Origin: Symsagittifera roscoffensis
Lineage: Eukaryota > Xenacoelomorpha > Acoela > Convolutidae
DNA: 64,000 nucleotides
NCBI RefSeq assembly: GCF_963678635.1
Contig: NC_087065.1
Location: forward strand, 40,241,430 to 40,305,429
Direction of reading: 5' to 3'
Shown: one piece after another, positions 51,501-54,639 of the stretch
Position numbering within the stretch: the stretch's first letter is position 1
Layout of the letters: every line of letters starts with the position of its first letter
Position numbers and translations under genes: made by a program
Notes under the pieces: model-generated
Database searches by the model: none
Seen by the model: only the letters and a program-made list of their open reading frames with translations
Told to the model about the DNA's origin: nothing

Positions 51501-52405
51501 TCTGCTATCAGTAGAACTTCTTTTTTTTCTTTTCAAATTTTGGTGAATATTAATTTTCGCGCCAATGGAGATTGATTTATGCTTGTATAAGAAATTGAAT
51601 CATGTTTCTGAGAAAGAACGGTTCCAAGATTTTATAGGGAGGGGAGAGTGGATTTCAAAAAAAATCGACCTTTTGTTGAGGTCAAACAAATTAATTTTCT
51701 GAGCTCTTCTACATTTATATAAGGATCGTATTTAGCCAGCATTTTTGGCGCCGCTGGTGACTTTATAACAAAGGCCAAAATGACATTTTTGCTTTGTTTT
51801 GGAAGATTTTGATCAATTAAATGAGCTTTTTTTGGCGCGCGCTTTTCCTTTCCTAAAATTTAGAAAGTATTATCGCCAAAGGTGAATCCCTGAGGGGAAG
51901 AGGCGTCCCCCTAAATCCTACCCTGTTTCTGATACTAACAAACTGCATTTATAAAACTAAAATAGTTCGCTATAATAGCAAGCAGGAGCGTTTCTGCTTA
52001 AAAAGTTGAAAGTCTGACATCTTGAATAATACCTTCGTAGATATACATGTAATTCGTCGCAAAAGCTTCAACTCTAACAGGGTACAGCTCAAATTTGATT
52101 GCTCTTCTCATATTTTAGTGATTCATTTTCTGACGTATATCAACGGGGCATTTAATGCTCTCATTTATTACTCCATGAGTGTGGTTTTCAAAGATGGGTT
52201 CCACAGAACTATGTCCAAACTATTCCCCAATCTCGCATTCTCCGACCCCTCGGAAGTTGGCGAGGAGCTCTTGGACTCCAATGGAAACAAAGCAACCCAA
52301 ATAGAACTGCAGCAAGAAGCTGTCACAGGAAAGAATTCGAAAACAGGGTCGTATCCAGGGAACAGATCGAATAAAAAACGACCTAAGTTTGAACTAGATG
52401 TATGA
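10608..52405 (+). CDS. rhodopsin-like (class A) G-protein-coupled receptor, five coding exons
   Basis: Join 10608-10784, 11149-11260, 11773-12233, 47942-48239 and 52119-52405. All introns are GT-AG and all phases match, giving 444 residues plus TGA. It should sit in the plasma membrane and signal through G proteins. Residues 1-44 are an acidic, Ser/Asn-rich extracellular N-terminus with N-glycosylation motifs. TM1-TM5 lie in exons 1-3, a long polar third intracellular loop and TM6 in exon 4, and TM7, helix 8 and the tail in exon 5. Class A landmarks: D2.50 = Asp93, C3.25 = Cys120 paired with loop Cys200, DRF (144-146) for DRY, P5.50 = Pro222, SFLPN (325-329) where CWxP is usual, and NALIY (362-366) for NPxxY. 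Position 3.32 is Gln127, so the amine-binding Asp is absent, and 3.39 is Glu134. I cannot name the ligand. It may be an orphan related to amine-type receptors, since YINGAFNALIY resembles their TM7. Exons are clearly less AT-rich than the introns. Confidence 0.9.
10785..11148 (+). other. receptor intron 1 (364 bp)
   Basis: GT-AG intron, phase 0, with acceptor CTTTTCCAG. I see nothing inside it. Confidence 0.85.
11149..11260 (+). CDS. receptor exon 2: TM1 end and TM2
   Basis: Residues 60-96 plus the first base of codon 97. It completes TM1 (VIVSSSVLVLLVVVTN), gives the first intracellular loop KLHSLPGY, and starts TM2 with MAALGICDLTM, which holds the conserved D2.50 (Asp93). TM1 lacks the usual GNxxV. 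The frame is open upstream to an ATG at 11116, but a strong acceptor precedes 11149 and exon 1 ends in the matching phase. The donor is ATGG|GTACGA, phase 1. Confidence 0.88.
11261..11772 (+). other. receptor intron 2 (512 bp)
   Basis: GT-AG, phase 1, acceptor ATTTTTTCAG. A C-rich run lies at 11297-11325. No repeat family was recognised in it. Confidence 0.85.
11773..12233 (+). CDS. receptor exon 3: TM2 end to TM5
   Basis: Residue 97 (GCT, split codon) to 250. It contains the end of TM2, the first extracellular loop (KWLFTETGC), TM3 with Cys120 and DRF at 144-146 followed by SAIRSPLFYS, TM4 (KLIILITILINLPIPTAAA), a second extracellular loop with Cys200, and TM5 (YVLQYLLPGLVIIFCYSYIA). Counting back from Arg145 (3.50) puts Cys at 3.25 exactly, which supports the alignment. 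It ends in the basic start of the third intracellular loop (RSKKEHLKTLKS) at a consensus donor GTGAGT, phase 0. Confidence 0.92.
12740..13147. mobile_element. C-family repeat, copy 1
   Basis: About 400 bp, closely similar along its length to 35210-35627. Shared words include CTGCCGACCCAAAGGGT, GGCGCCAATATGTACTAA, TGCTTTGGCAGAGCTCG and the end AAAATCCTAGATCCACCCCTG. The left end is degraded. The frames 12889-13089 (+) and 12951-13187 (-) lie in this repeat and are not genes. Confidence 0.7.
13150..14330. other. intron spacer, no element recognised
   Basis: AT-rich. A few words related to the A family (GCGCGTTACTTCTCCCAA near 13852) suggest an eroded copy at about 13800-13960. No coding sequence was recognised. 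Confidence 0.4.
14335..14585. repeat. B-family repeat, copy 1
   Basis: About 250 bp aligning without large gaps to 16465-16715. Shared words include CCTTGAATGAGCT, CTTCGCGCCC, CCATTTTCCCC and GGAACAAAAACCACAC. The tail GGTCGGAACAAAAACC resembles the end of the A family, so B may be an A subfamily. Non-coding. Confidence 0.65.
14676..14935. mobile_element. mini-element with inverted 17-bp tandem arrays
   Basis: The left end (14676-14760) has five tandem copies of a 17-bp unit close to GCGACAAGTCGTAACAG, starting at 14676, 14693, 14710, 14727 and 14744. The right end (14864-14935) has about four units of the same sequence in the opposite orientation, the outer ones being TGTTACGAAATGTCGCG and TGTTACGAATTTTCGCC. 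About 100 bp of GC-richer sequence with AGCGGAGCGAAGCGGAGC lies between. There is no coding capacity and no clean target duplication. The inverted-array layout, and the shared word GACAAGT, recall the MULE at 31420-33845. Confidence 0.6.
14940..16440. other. intron spacer with unrecognised open frames
   Basis: The frames 14863-15204, 15201-15599 (+, 132 residues from a non-ATG start) and 16109-16423 (-, 104 residues) have mixed composition but no recognised domain. The + pair could be one frameshifted remnant of a transposon protein. I have no positive evidence of function. Confidence 0.3.
16465..16715. repeat. B-family repeat, copy 2
   Basis: Same orientation as and similar along its length to 14335-14585, with scattered substitutions and small gaps, so both are old insertions of one family. 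Confidence 0.65.
16720..17620. other. intron spacer with an A-family head fragment
   Basis: At about 16930-16980 the words GCATCAGGGCGAAGCC and GTGACCGTCTTTCAGG match the A-family head, so an eroded copy begins there. Otherwise AT-rich with no gene. Confidence 0.4.
17625..18179 (+). mobile_element. A-family repeat, near full-length copy
   Basis: About 555 bp with a clear head (ACTGCTCGTATCAGGGCGAA) and tail (CACAAATATTCCGTCACTTT, then GAAAGTCGGAACAAT). It aligns end to end with 40250-40790, and partial copies are scattered through both large introns. It has no open frame and no clear terminal inverted repeats. The head word GTTCCGACTGC is weakly like a tRNA B box, so a SINE is possible but unproven. 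The frame 17721-17915 lies inside it and is not a gene. Confidence 0.75.
18180..19960. other. intron spacer with A-family tail fragments
   Basis: Eroded A-family tail-half copies lie at about 18360-18660 (GAAGTCGAAATTGGTGTGG and then GGAACAAAAACCACA). The rest, about 18700-19960, is AT-rich with no recognised feature. Confidence 0.4.
19970..20215 (+). repeat. A-family repeat, eroded tail copy
   Basis: It follows the order of the A-family tail: a CAAATTGGCAATTATCAAACC word, a CAGAACTTAGC word, TGAATTCAGGTAGTCG, and an end resembling AAGCATAACTATTATTTTGA. Heavily diverged. Confidence 0.45.
20220..22370. other. intron spacer, no gene recognised
   Basis: AT-rich. A 70-residue + frame at 20456-20668 encodes one hydrophobic stretch (residues about 30-50) followed by a basic tail. 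Hydrophobic frames are expected in T-rich DNA, so I do not call it a gene. The frames 21752-21985 and 22079-22261 have more balanced composition but no recognised motif. Confidence 0.4.
22411..22548. mobile_element. foldback element with near-perfect inverted ends
   Basis: The left end GTCAGTGTCCACAAAAGTGG and the right end ACTTTTGTGGACACTGAC are inverted copies. The inversion continues inward through AAATCGATTATAAT and, more weakly, outward through AGTTTCATT/AAGGAAACT and ATCGATTAT words, to about 22375-22590. The short unpaired centre would give a long hairpin. Non-coding, MITE-like. Confidence 0.65.
22600..23930. other. intron spacer, no gene recognised
   Basis: No domain, RNA or repeat family was recognised. 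The frame 22927-23139 (-) has ordinary composition but no motif. Confidence 0.4.
23990..24214 (+). CDS. small unrecognised open frame downstream of a TATA-like box
   Basis: A 74-residue frame from ATG with unusually balanced composition for this region (D, E, W, Y, K present; EWWTDDVDGECISFN in the middle). TATAAAAG lies at about 23935, some 55 bases before the ATG. No family recognised. It may be a remnant of a viral-like or retroelement protein, since retroelement sequence starts within 1.5 kb. It could also be chance. Confidence 0.25.
   Translation: MSLSKAFSMSEMDIYQVLRLNYCKTLQEWWTDDVDGECISFNLYKNTESSIILLRRWRGDYSQMYQQYFYLEDL
24614..25038 (+). pseudogene. frameshifted membrane-protein remnant, unrecognised
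   Basis: Two + frames join by a frameshift near 24715. The first (to about 24715) carries NLLELQEPVDDVFDFFQSFL. The second has a strong hydrophobic segment (FYFILTLTLYIIFGFFLIIF), then a polar tail with KNPDAVFSETYTPQNHRN. A single membrane anchor with a cytoplasmic tail, just upstream of a gypsy gag/pol, would fit the end of an envelope-like gene from an adjoining element. That is inference; no diagnostic envelope motif is visible. T-rich DNA alone can also encode hydrophobic stretches. Another hydrophobic frame lies at 24313-24510. Confidence 0.3.
25901..25942 (+). pseudogene. gag zinc knuckle (CCHC), first Cys lost to a stop
   Basis: The reading is TGA-T-A-C-N-F-E-D-H-F-A-G-N-C, which fits CX2CX4HX4C exactly if the TGA stands where the first Cys (TGT/TGC) was. 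This nucleic-acid-binding motif ends gag in most gypsy elements. The word DHFA followed by two residues and Cys recurs in the minus-strand gypsy copies at 58649 and, without the His, at 63377, suggesting a related lineage. Confidence 0.6.
26862..27476 (+). pseudogene. gypsy reverse transcriptase remnant
   Basis: One frame runs from an ATG at 26862 to 27476, interrupted once by TGA at 26955-26957. RT motifs appear in order. GKIRFTILNLK corresponds to motif A, with Asn replacing the first catalytic Asp. Then come GLNWFFALSDTSTEFQRVMN (the GLxxAPxxFQRxM box) and YYIDDNLIAL at 27141-27170 (the YxDD box, both Asp present). The loss of the motif A Asp and the stop indicate an inactive enzyme. Known role of the family: copying element RNA into DNA. 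Confidence 0.8.
27530..27720 (+). pseudogene. gypsy RNase H remnant
   Basis: In a frame shifted relative to the RT, the reading AVAHNFNYLFGSEFKTLTDH (after a TAG) is followed by KG. It matches the end of gypsy RNase H (xALVxxxxxxxxYLxGxxFxxxTDHKxL), with TDHK at 27643-27654. The frameshift against the RT and the stop just before AVAH show decay. Confidence 0.75.
28110..28640 (+). pseudogene. gypsy integrase remnant
   Basis: From 28220 the frame reads VWWPHIDRLIWYHGKSCSIC, the second half of the integrase HHCC zinc-binding domain (YWWPxM...CxxC), with CX2C at 28268-28279. In the same frame FYILVDVLNFPS (Asp codon 28400-28402) matches the catalytic-core motif around the first Asp (hhxhDxFSKWPE). 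In another frame SNALVEKSV (Glu codon 28587-28589) matches the NGxxERxV box with the catalytic Glu. A stop follows directly and the frame has shifted, so it is not functional. Confidence 0.7.
28700..29740. other. possible 3' part of the gypsy element, unrecognised
   Basis: The + frame 29195-29485 is K/R/T-rich at its start and then more balanced. Composition is less AT-rich than the spacer and could belong to the retroelement's 3' region. No motif or LTR was identified. Confidence 0.3.
29749..30120 (+). pseudogene. duplicated coding-like segment, copy 1
   Basis: A 123-residue + frame from a non-ATG start, with GGYFNSSYPRRKVGSVQFF near the start. The stretch at about 29786-29960 is repeated at 30930-31113 (copy 2). 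An overlapping frame reads ATGHELKPGGPEI, which in copy 2 reads TTGLELNPGDPEI. This is vaguely like the ExNPGP peptides at the start of some LINE proteins, but without the exact motif. A further + frame continues at 30132-30440 (EEIVNRRKSKPLIVTRGHDE). No family assigned. Confidence 0.35.
30519..30560. repeat. (TA)n microsatellite, 21 units
   Basis: Uninterrupted TA dinucleotides from 30519 to 30560. It lies between the two copies of the duplicated segment. Confidence 0.95.
30862..30941. repeat. four imperfect 17-bp repeats
   Basis: GACAGCCGATCGCTGAC (30862), GACAGCAGATTGCTGAC (30883), GACAGTCGATTGCTGAC (30908) and GTCAGCCGATTACTCAG (30925). Each unit is nearly palindromic (GTCAGC/GCTGAC). 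They sit immediately before the homology of copy 2 of the duplicated segment. Confidence 0.7.
30930..31113 (+). pseudogene. duplicated coding-like segment, copy 2
   Basis: About 180 bp similar to 29786-29960. In the matching frame both read PRRKVGSVQFFGD or PRKKVGPFQFFGD, then FVDS, and later ELQGTSS or ELQGSSL. Copy 2 has a stop and a one-base shift between these words. It is followed by decayed + frames to about 31400. Confidence 0.5.
31411..31419. repeat. MULE target-site duplication, left
   Basis: GTTTTTAGT, identical to 33846-33854. Confidence 0.85.
31430..31542 (+). repeat. MULE left terminal array, about 15-16-bp units
   Basis: Seven units close to CAACTTGTCC start at 31430, 31445, 31460, 31476, 31492, 31507 and 31533. 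Spacing is 15-16 bp except for the last. Variants include CAATTTGCCC, AAACTTGTCC and AATCTTGTCC. Arrays like this are candidate binding sites for the element's transposase, which is inference. Confidence 0.8.
31760..31831 (+). tRNA. tRNA-Lys(CTT)-like sequence, degenerate (pseudogene or SINE head)
   Basis: GCTCCTATAGCATAGTTATC resembles a tRNA acceptor arm plus A box. GTGCA and the loop ACTCTTAATC (anticodon CTT, as in lysine tRNA) follow, then the B-box-like AGTTCAAAACT and TCAAGGAGA, which pairs with CTCCT of the 5' end. The anticodon and T stems pair poorly, so it is unlikely to make a working tRNA. A-rich sequence follows at 31832. It lies inside the MULE, so it was probably inserted there as a tRNA-derived SINE or pseudogene. 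Confidence 0.45.
32110..33404 (-). pseudogene. MULE transposase, degenerate
   Basis: Reading right to left, the N-terminal part runs from 33404 through SSIIATCLQEITDEKAVQLS. Next comes FGDRDNIHALRVHNSLWLYD, then CTFKICP and QLYTIHIQNG: the MULE core with the first catalytic Asp (32935-32937), in DCTF instead of the usual DGTF. It continues with RILLDFEQAA (second Asp, about 32750), GFYFHLCQ (the C/H motif), then SALSFVPTDLVEQSFE. The C-terminal block is LWNHSQEAAEGLIRTT followed by DENWHLG, whose Glu aligns with the third catalytic residue. These motifs are in the order known for animal MULE transposases (about 430 codons here). At least three frame changes make it non-functional. All three acidic residues are retained. 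Confidence 0.85.
33508..33555. repeat. 24-bp tandem duplication
   Basis: The unit beginning GAAAGAATAGCCGTGTTTCA and ending TTTT occurs twice head to tail, inside the MULE upstream of the transposase start. Confidence 0.85.
33749..33835 (-). repeat. MULE right terminal array, inverted
   Basis: Units close to GGACAAGTTG, the reverse complement of the left-array unit, start at 33749, 33764, 33781, 33796, 33811 and about 33825. Spacing is 15-17 bp. Variants are GGACAAATTG, GGGCAAGTTA and GGGCCAATTG. Confidence 0.8.
33846..33854. repeat. MULE target-site duplication, right
   Basis: GTTTTTAGT, identical to 31411-31419. Confidence 0.85.
33860..35205. other. intron spacer, no element recognised
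   Basis: AT-rich. The 100-residue + frame at 34724-35026 (non-ATG start, hydrophobic with several Cys and Pro) has no recognised domain. A 14-bp tandem copy (CAAATTGACTGTTC) occurs at about 34328-34355. Confidence 0.4.
35210..35627. mobile_element. C-family repeat, complete copy with inverted ends
   Basis: A 418-bp unit beginning CAGGGGCGGATTTAGG and ending CCTAGATCAGCCCCTG. The inverted ends share 14 of 16 bases, and CAG...CTG termini with a GGGGCGGAT word are typical of hAT-type non-autonomous elements (family knowledge). No 8-bp target duplication is visible (GTCTTGTA against GAGCGCGT), so the age or classification is uncertain. A C-run occupies 35585-35601. Partial copies lie at 12740, 46828, 47236, 49262 and 51615. 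The frames 35327-35530 and 35490-35672 are within it and not genes. Confidence 0.75.
35725..36227 (+). repeat. A-family repeat, diverged full copy
   Basis: Head ACTTGCTCGTATCAAAGCG at the left and tail CACAAATTTTCATTCACTTT, then AAATCGGAACAAT, at the right, with the internal CGCCTACGCATCAAT and GCTAGTTGAAAC words in A-family order. Confidence 0.6.
36259..37015 (+). repeat. A-family repeat, second copy in tandem, with inserted sequence
   Basis: The head GGCTGCTCTAATATCAAGGC and GCATGTTCCGATTGC lies only about 30 bp after the previous copy. The tail half (CGTCGCTTACGCATTTT through CTCATATTCCGTCTC) starts near 36770. The longer-than-usual middle, about 36330-36720, must include an insertion I could not classify. 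Confidence 0.5.
37020..39770. other. intron spacer with unrecognised open frames
   Basis: The frame 38090-38446 on + (non-ATG start, with an internal ATG giving MRLINKDSADLIYSEKIN) is rich in K, S and N and is the longest here, with no family recognised. ATTATAATC words cluster at 39480-39655, recalling the foldback at 22411. No clear gene. Confidence 0.35.
39780..40045. repeat. C-rich low-complexity tract
   Basis: CCACC, CTACC and ACCCC words make up most of 266 bp on +, in sharp contrast with the AT-rich surroundings. The Pro-rich frame 39903-40109 is a translation of this tract, not a gene. G-rich words (GGGGG, GGTAGGGG) follow at 40065-40215. Confidence 0.85.
40250..40790 (+). mobile_element. 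A-family repeat, near full-length copy
   Basis: Collinear with 17625-18179 along its whole length. It has the same head (ACTGCTCGTATCAGGGC), the CCCCCCACACGCCATATAAA and GCGCGTTAATTGTCCCAAAT words, and the same tail. Small indels and substitutions separate the two copies. These are the best pair for defining the family ends. Confidence 0.75.
40790..42330. other. intron spacer, no gene recognised
   Basis: AT-rich. GGGGGATTCGTTACTAGGTA and GGGGGGTATTCGTTACTTGG at about 41270-41350 are a small imperfect direct repeat. No coding sequence or element identified. Confidence 0.4.
42385..43470 (+). repeat. A-family repeat interrupted by a nested MITE
   Basis: The left part (CCATGTTCCGACTACATTTT through CCCCGCTTACGCATTAATA) and the right part (TAGCATGAAATATATTGCTC, then TTGTCCCAAATTGGCAATC) are consecutive in the A family. 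They are separated here by 42650-43319. This gives an empty-site reconstruction of the insertion. Confidence 0.65.
42650..43319. mobile_element. 670-bp MITE with TA duplication (Tc1/mariner-like)
   Basis: The left end CAGTGCTGATTTAAATTA and the right end, read on the other strand, GAGTGCTGATTCAAATTA, are inverted repeats. TA flanks both sides (42648-42649 and 43320-43321), and removing the element plus one TA restores the A-family order. TA duplication and CAGTG-type ends are features of the Tc1/mariner superfamily (family knowledge). No transposase frame inside. Confidence 0.75.
43480..45700. other. intron spacer with eroded A-family tails
   Basis: CACCGAGCACAAATTTTCCA at 44880-44900 followed by a TTTTTCGAAAGACC word is an A-family tail. 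A similar tail may lie at 43750-43790. The frame 44292-44531 (-) has balanced composition but no recognised motif. No gene called. Confidence 0.4.
45718..46030 (+). repeat. A-family repeat, shortened copy
   Basis: It has the head GACTGCGCATATCGGCAAAG and the tail words GCTAGTTGAAAATTCG and CGGAGCACTAAGAAATTC. A 22-bp word (AATGCATTTTATTTTGTATA) is tandemly duplicated near its head at 45744-45787. Confidence 0.55.
46067..46465 (+). repeat. A-family repeat, shortened copy
   Basis: Head ACTGCTCATATCAAGGCAAC, then GTCATGACTGTCTTCTAAGC, and tail ACTTAGTTCGAAAGTGAGAA, in family order. It starts about 40 bp after the previous copy. Confidence 0.6.
46828..47135. repeat. C-family repeat, diverged copy
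   Basis: The left end GGGTGGATCTAGGGTTTTCT, then words in C-family reverse order (ACGAGTGCTCACAGA, AAAATAGTAGCAAAAGTG), ending near GGGGTGGGCTTGCATCCGC. Confidence 0.5.
47236..47446. repeat. C-family repeat, short copy
   Basis: It has GGGAAGCATCTAAGTTTTTC, AGGTCGACCAAAAAATAC, GGCATCAAAAGCATCTTCAG and the right-end word GGCCTCCGCCCCTG, as in the C family but shorter. Confidence 0.5.
47450..47941. other. end of intron 3, no element recognised
   Basis: AT-rich. The acceptor ATTCTAG at 47935-47941 is the only nearby AG compatible with an open frame into exon 4. The stronger pyrimidine-tract AG at 47915 leads into an in-frame TAG. Confidence 0.6.
47942..48239 (+). CDS. receptor exon 4: third intracellular loop and TM6
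   Basis: Residues 251-349 plus one base. It begins VEEASRHQRKDAN, continues through a long polar loop rich in N, S, T, D (DQNNGGRHPLTSSRSND), then RHLKLCKMLFIITFVYILSF, LPNFLYGFLVAF (TM6) and DVIPFNIYFYK. TM6 has SFLPN where CWxP is usual. The loop is the expected G-protein contact and phosphorylation region. The donor is AAGG|GTGAGT, phase 1. The frame lacks an ATG near its start, as expected of an internal exon. The opposite-strand frame 47989-48225 is a shadow. Confidence 0.9.
49262..49540. repeat. C-family repeat, partial copy
   Basis: CAAGGGCGGATCTATGATCT and CTCGAG at the left, then TTTTCTAAGCTCTCACAAAT and TTGGCACTAAAGATGCTTTT, ending in GATGTCCTAAAATAGTACCA. This is the C-family order read from the opposite side to the 35210 copy. 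Confidence 0.55.
49619..49650 (+). repeat. A-family head fragment
   Basis: TACTGCTCGTATCTTGAATA matches the A-family head and directly abuts the 125-bp tandem repeat. Confidence 0.45.
49651..50150. repeat. 125-bp tandem repeat, four copies
   Basis: Units start at TCTGGAAGTTTCGATTGCTC (or TCTAG) at 49651, 49776, 49901 and 50026. Spacing is exactly 125 bp and only a few substitutions separate the units. Within each, a TATCGAA...TTACATCCATTTTATCGAA stretch recurs. Satellite-like. The minus-strand frame 49986-50231 crosses it and is not a gene. Confidence 0.92.
50300..50590 (+). repeat. A-family tail-half copy
   Basis: It has CGCCGCATTTAATATGCGCT, TTCAAACCTCCGTAACTTCA and GTCTTTTCAAATTTGGGCTC, then a TTCCGACCGACACTTTC end, in A-family tail order. 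Confidence 0.5.
50770..51000 (+). repeat. A-family tail-half copy
   Basis: Similar to the 50300 copy: CGAATCGCCGCATTTACTAC, GCGCGCATTGATTATCCC, CAAACTTCCATAACCTCAC and ATCAATCTTATTCCTATGG. Confidence 0.5.
51615..51930. repeat. C-family repeat, diverged copy
   Basis: GATTTTATAGGGAGGGGAGA at the left, AATTAATTTTCTGAGCTCTT inside, a GGCGCGCGCTTTTCC word, and a right end GGGGAAGAGGCGTCCCCCTA. Confidence 0.5.
52119..52405 (+). CDS. receptor exon 5: TM7, helix 8 and tail
   Basis: It completes codon 350 (GTG) and runs to TGA. TM7 is IHFLTYINGAFNALIYYSM with NALIY in place of NPxxY (Asn362 and Tyr366 kept, Pro replaced by Ala). VVFKDGFHRTMSKLF forms helix 8. The tail of about 65 residues is polar and ends in KKRPKFELDV. 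No membrane-proximal Cys for palmitoylation is present. The minus-strand frame 52168-52431 is a shadow. Confidence 0.9.
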
Positions 52406-52479
52406 ACTCTACTCCCTTCATTATAATGCATATAACTCTAATACGTACCAAAGTTTCTCGCAAACAAATGGACATAACA

Positions 52480-52485
52480 AATAAA
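52480..52485 (+). terminator. poly(A) signal AATAAA
   Basis: AATAAA 75 bases after the receptor stop codon, followed by T/A-rich sequence. It fits the 3' end of the receptor mRNA. AATAAA is common in AT-rich DNA, so this rests on position. Confidence 0.55.
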
Positions 52486-52489
52486 TTAT

Positions 52490-54100
52490 TAAAATTTAAG
52501 TTTGAACTCATTGGTGCCAAATATAAACAAACCTCTGAAAGTCAATTATAAAAAATTTGTCAAAAAGTTCGTTTTGGAAAAACGTTGACTTTTGCAGGAG
52601 CCAAGGAGATCATAAGTTTTGCAATACTGTTTTTGCTTCGAAACTTTTTGAGATCAAAAATTATTTGAACATTTTAAGAGATATATCAAATATTCAGAAT
52701 AAGACATATTCAGTAAAAGGCAACTTCTGTAATTTCTTAACAACGTTACATTTTCTAGAGTTTGAGTCGAAAAAAAATACAGATAAATGGTGAACGGATG
52801 ATCACTTTTAGGGCAACCAATTTACCAGTCCGAAATTTGGTACAGCCGGACACGGAGCTGCGCTTAGCACCACACGCAGAATCTAAAAACTCAGTTGAAA
52901 ATACGACAGTGATATGGAAAAACCATCTAATAAATCTGTTGACAAAATGAACTGTCGACAAGTAGAAGTTGAATGTAATATTTCAACTTTTTAAGAAGAA
53001 AAAAGCAGAAAATTGGACAGTTTTCTTCTAACAACTTAACTCAACAATTATGATCTAATGGAAAAGATAGACAAAATATTTTAGTACGTTACTTCAATTC
53101 AGATACCACAAATGCGCGTCAGATGATGTCACATAAATGCCATAATAAAGCCTTTTCACTTGTCATTCAAGCTGCTCTGATCATTTCTTAATAGTCTTTT
53201 CAGTGTAGAAATAAAGCCCTTGTTTTAATTTTTAGTGATAAGTTTTTCTCTTTAAGACTAATTTAGAGCGGATGAAGGGTTGGACAAAAGTGGATGTCTG
53301 AAAATGAGTTAGTTTTCAAGGTAACAACAATTAATGTACTTAAGTCTGATCATTCTGTGCTTCTTCCTAAGAAACCTGCATTTCTTGTTCCAATGTGAAC
53401 TTCTATTCACTCTTTAGTTTATGGATGCACATTGGATTTTAAGGGAAAGCAATTAATGAGAGTGTGAGTTTGCTGAATACGTTCTAAAAATTCAAGACGG
53501 TGAGAAATGCTCTTGAGAATTAGACATGGAGACAAATTTACTTTCCTCTGGATGGGACTTGAATGGCGAGCTTTTGTCTCCTTAGAACTTTGTCTCTCTA
53601 GATTTTCTATGCCTTGAGGACCTAAAAGTTAGTGGTCCTCTTTTTCATTTTTTTAATCTTATTTCGTCTTTTTTTTCCAACTGCATCAAGGCTTCGTCTT
53701 TTATAATATGCACAGCAAACTATTTATATGTACAACGAAAATATCAGTGTTAAAATAAGTAAGTTTAACTGGTTTGAGTTAATGCTAACTTGATTGACAA
53801 AAAAAACAGACTTTTGGAATCGCAATACAGTAAAAATTGTTGTGCCTGGTTAGTTTGGACATTTGGATAAGGCGGACATTTGGATTGTGTAGGCCGCATA
53901 CTTCGGTCGAATAATGAACAAAAAAAACGCCACGTGCAAACTTCTAAATATGTCTCTTTGTTGAAACGGCCTCTCGTTGCATTTTATCTGCCTTCATTTT
54001 TTGTCTGGTGACTGACCTCTTCTTTTAGTTTGACGCAACAGTGTTTGATGAAAAAAGGCCATAACATGCATTCAGTCAATTAAATGAACGAAAGAACGAA
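52490..54100. other. intergenic spacer
   Basis: No gene recognised. GGACATTTGGAT occurs twice, 16 bp apart, at about 53857 and 53873 (with GGCGGACATT between), a short direct repeat. The frames 52557-52793, 52755-52961 (-) and 52762-52950 show no motif. Confidence 0.4.
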
Positions 54101-54310
54101 AGACTGTTCGTATAATGGCAGAGGCCTGAATACTTCTACCGTCGTTTAACGTCTGAAAGTTTTAGGATTTCTTTCTGAAAAAATTTTAAACATTGATGAA
54201 GTTTTCACAAAAACTTTATTGACCACACGCTTATATTATCTAAAAACTCTATGTAAAAATAAAGATCATTTTGATATACCCCCTAAATGATGAAAAACAA
54301 ACTAAAAATT
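54101..54310 (+). repeat. A-family head-half copy
   Basis: GACTGTTCGTATAATGGCAG, GGCCTGAATACTTCTACCG, TCGTTTAACGTCTGAAAG and then CCACACGCTTATATTATCTA, in A-family head order. It shows the family also occurs outside the receptor gene. Confidence 0.5.
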
Positions 54311-54639
54311 TTGTTACCAATTTCATTGCTTAACCACCTAGTTATAAAAAGTGAGGATAATCCAGGTGTGAATCTTCAGAATGAACACCTGTGAAGAGGT
54401 ACTTAAACTAAGATTAGCTTAAAGCTAGGTAAAACTACGGGGGCTCTCTACTAAAATACTTTTAGACTTTTGAACTAAGACTAGATATTAAAAGACGGCA
54501 GGCTAAAAGGTATCTAAGTTGAATGAAAATAAAATCAATTAGGAAGTAAAATTGAAATTAGTAGCATAAAATAAAACACTGACTAAAGATCCCGGTTACA
54601 ACAGAAAGTACTGAAATTAATTATGAAGTTTTTTTATAG

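Larger units (their letters stand above)
48240..52118 (+). other. receptor intron 4 (3,879 bp)
   Basis: GTGAGT donor, TTCTCATATTTTAG acceptor, phase 1. It contains C-family pieces, A-family pieces and the 125-bp tandem repeat. An alternative acceptor at 52040 (CTTCGTAG) has the same phase and would add 26 residues to the third extracellular loop. I prefer 52119 because of its pyrimidine-rich tract and the short loop it gives. Confidence 0.8.

Noticed and set aside
52041-52118. Longer exon 5 from the acceptor at 52040
   Set aside because: Phase is compatible, but the pyrimidine tract is poor and the 26 extra residues would enlarge the third extracellular loop. Kept only as an alternative.
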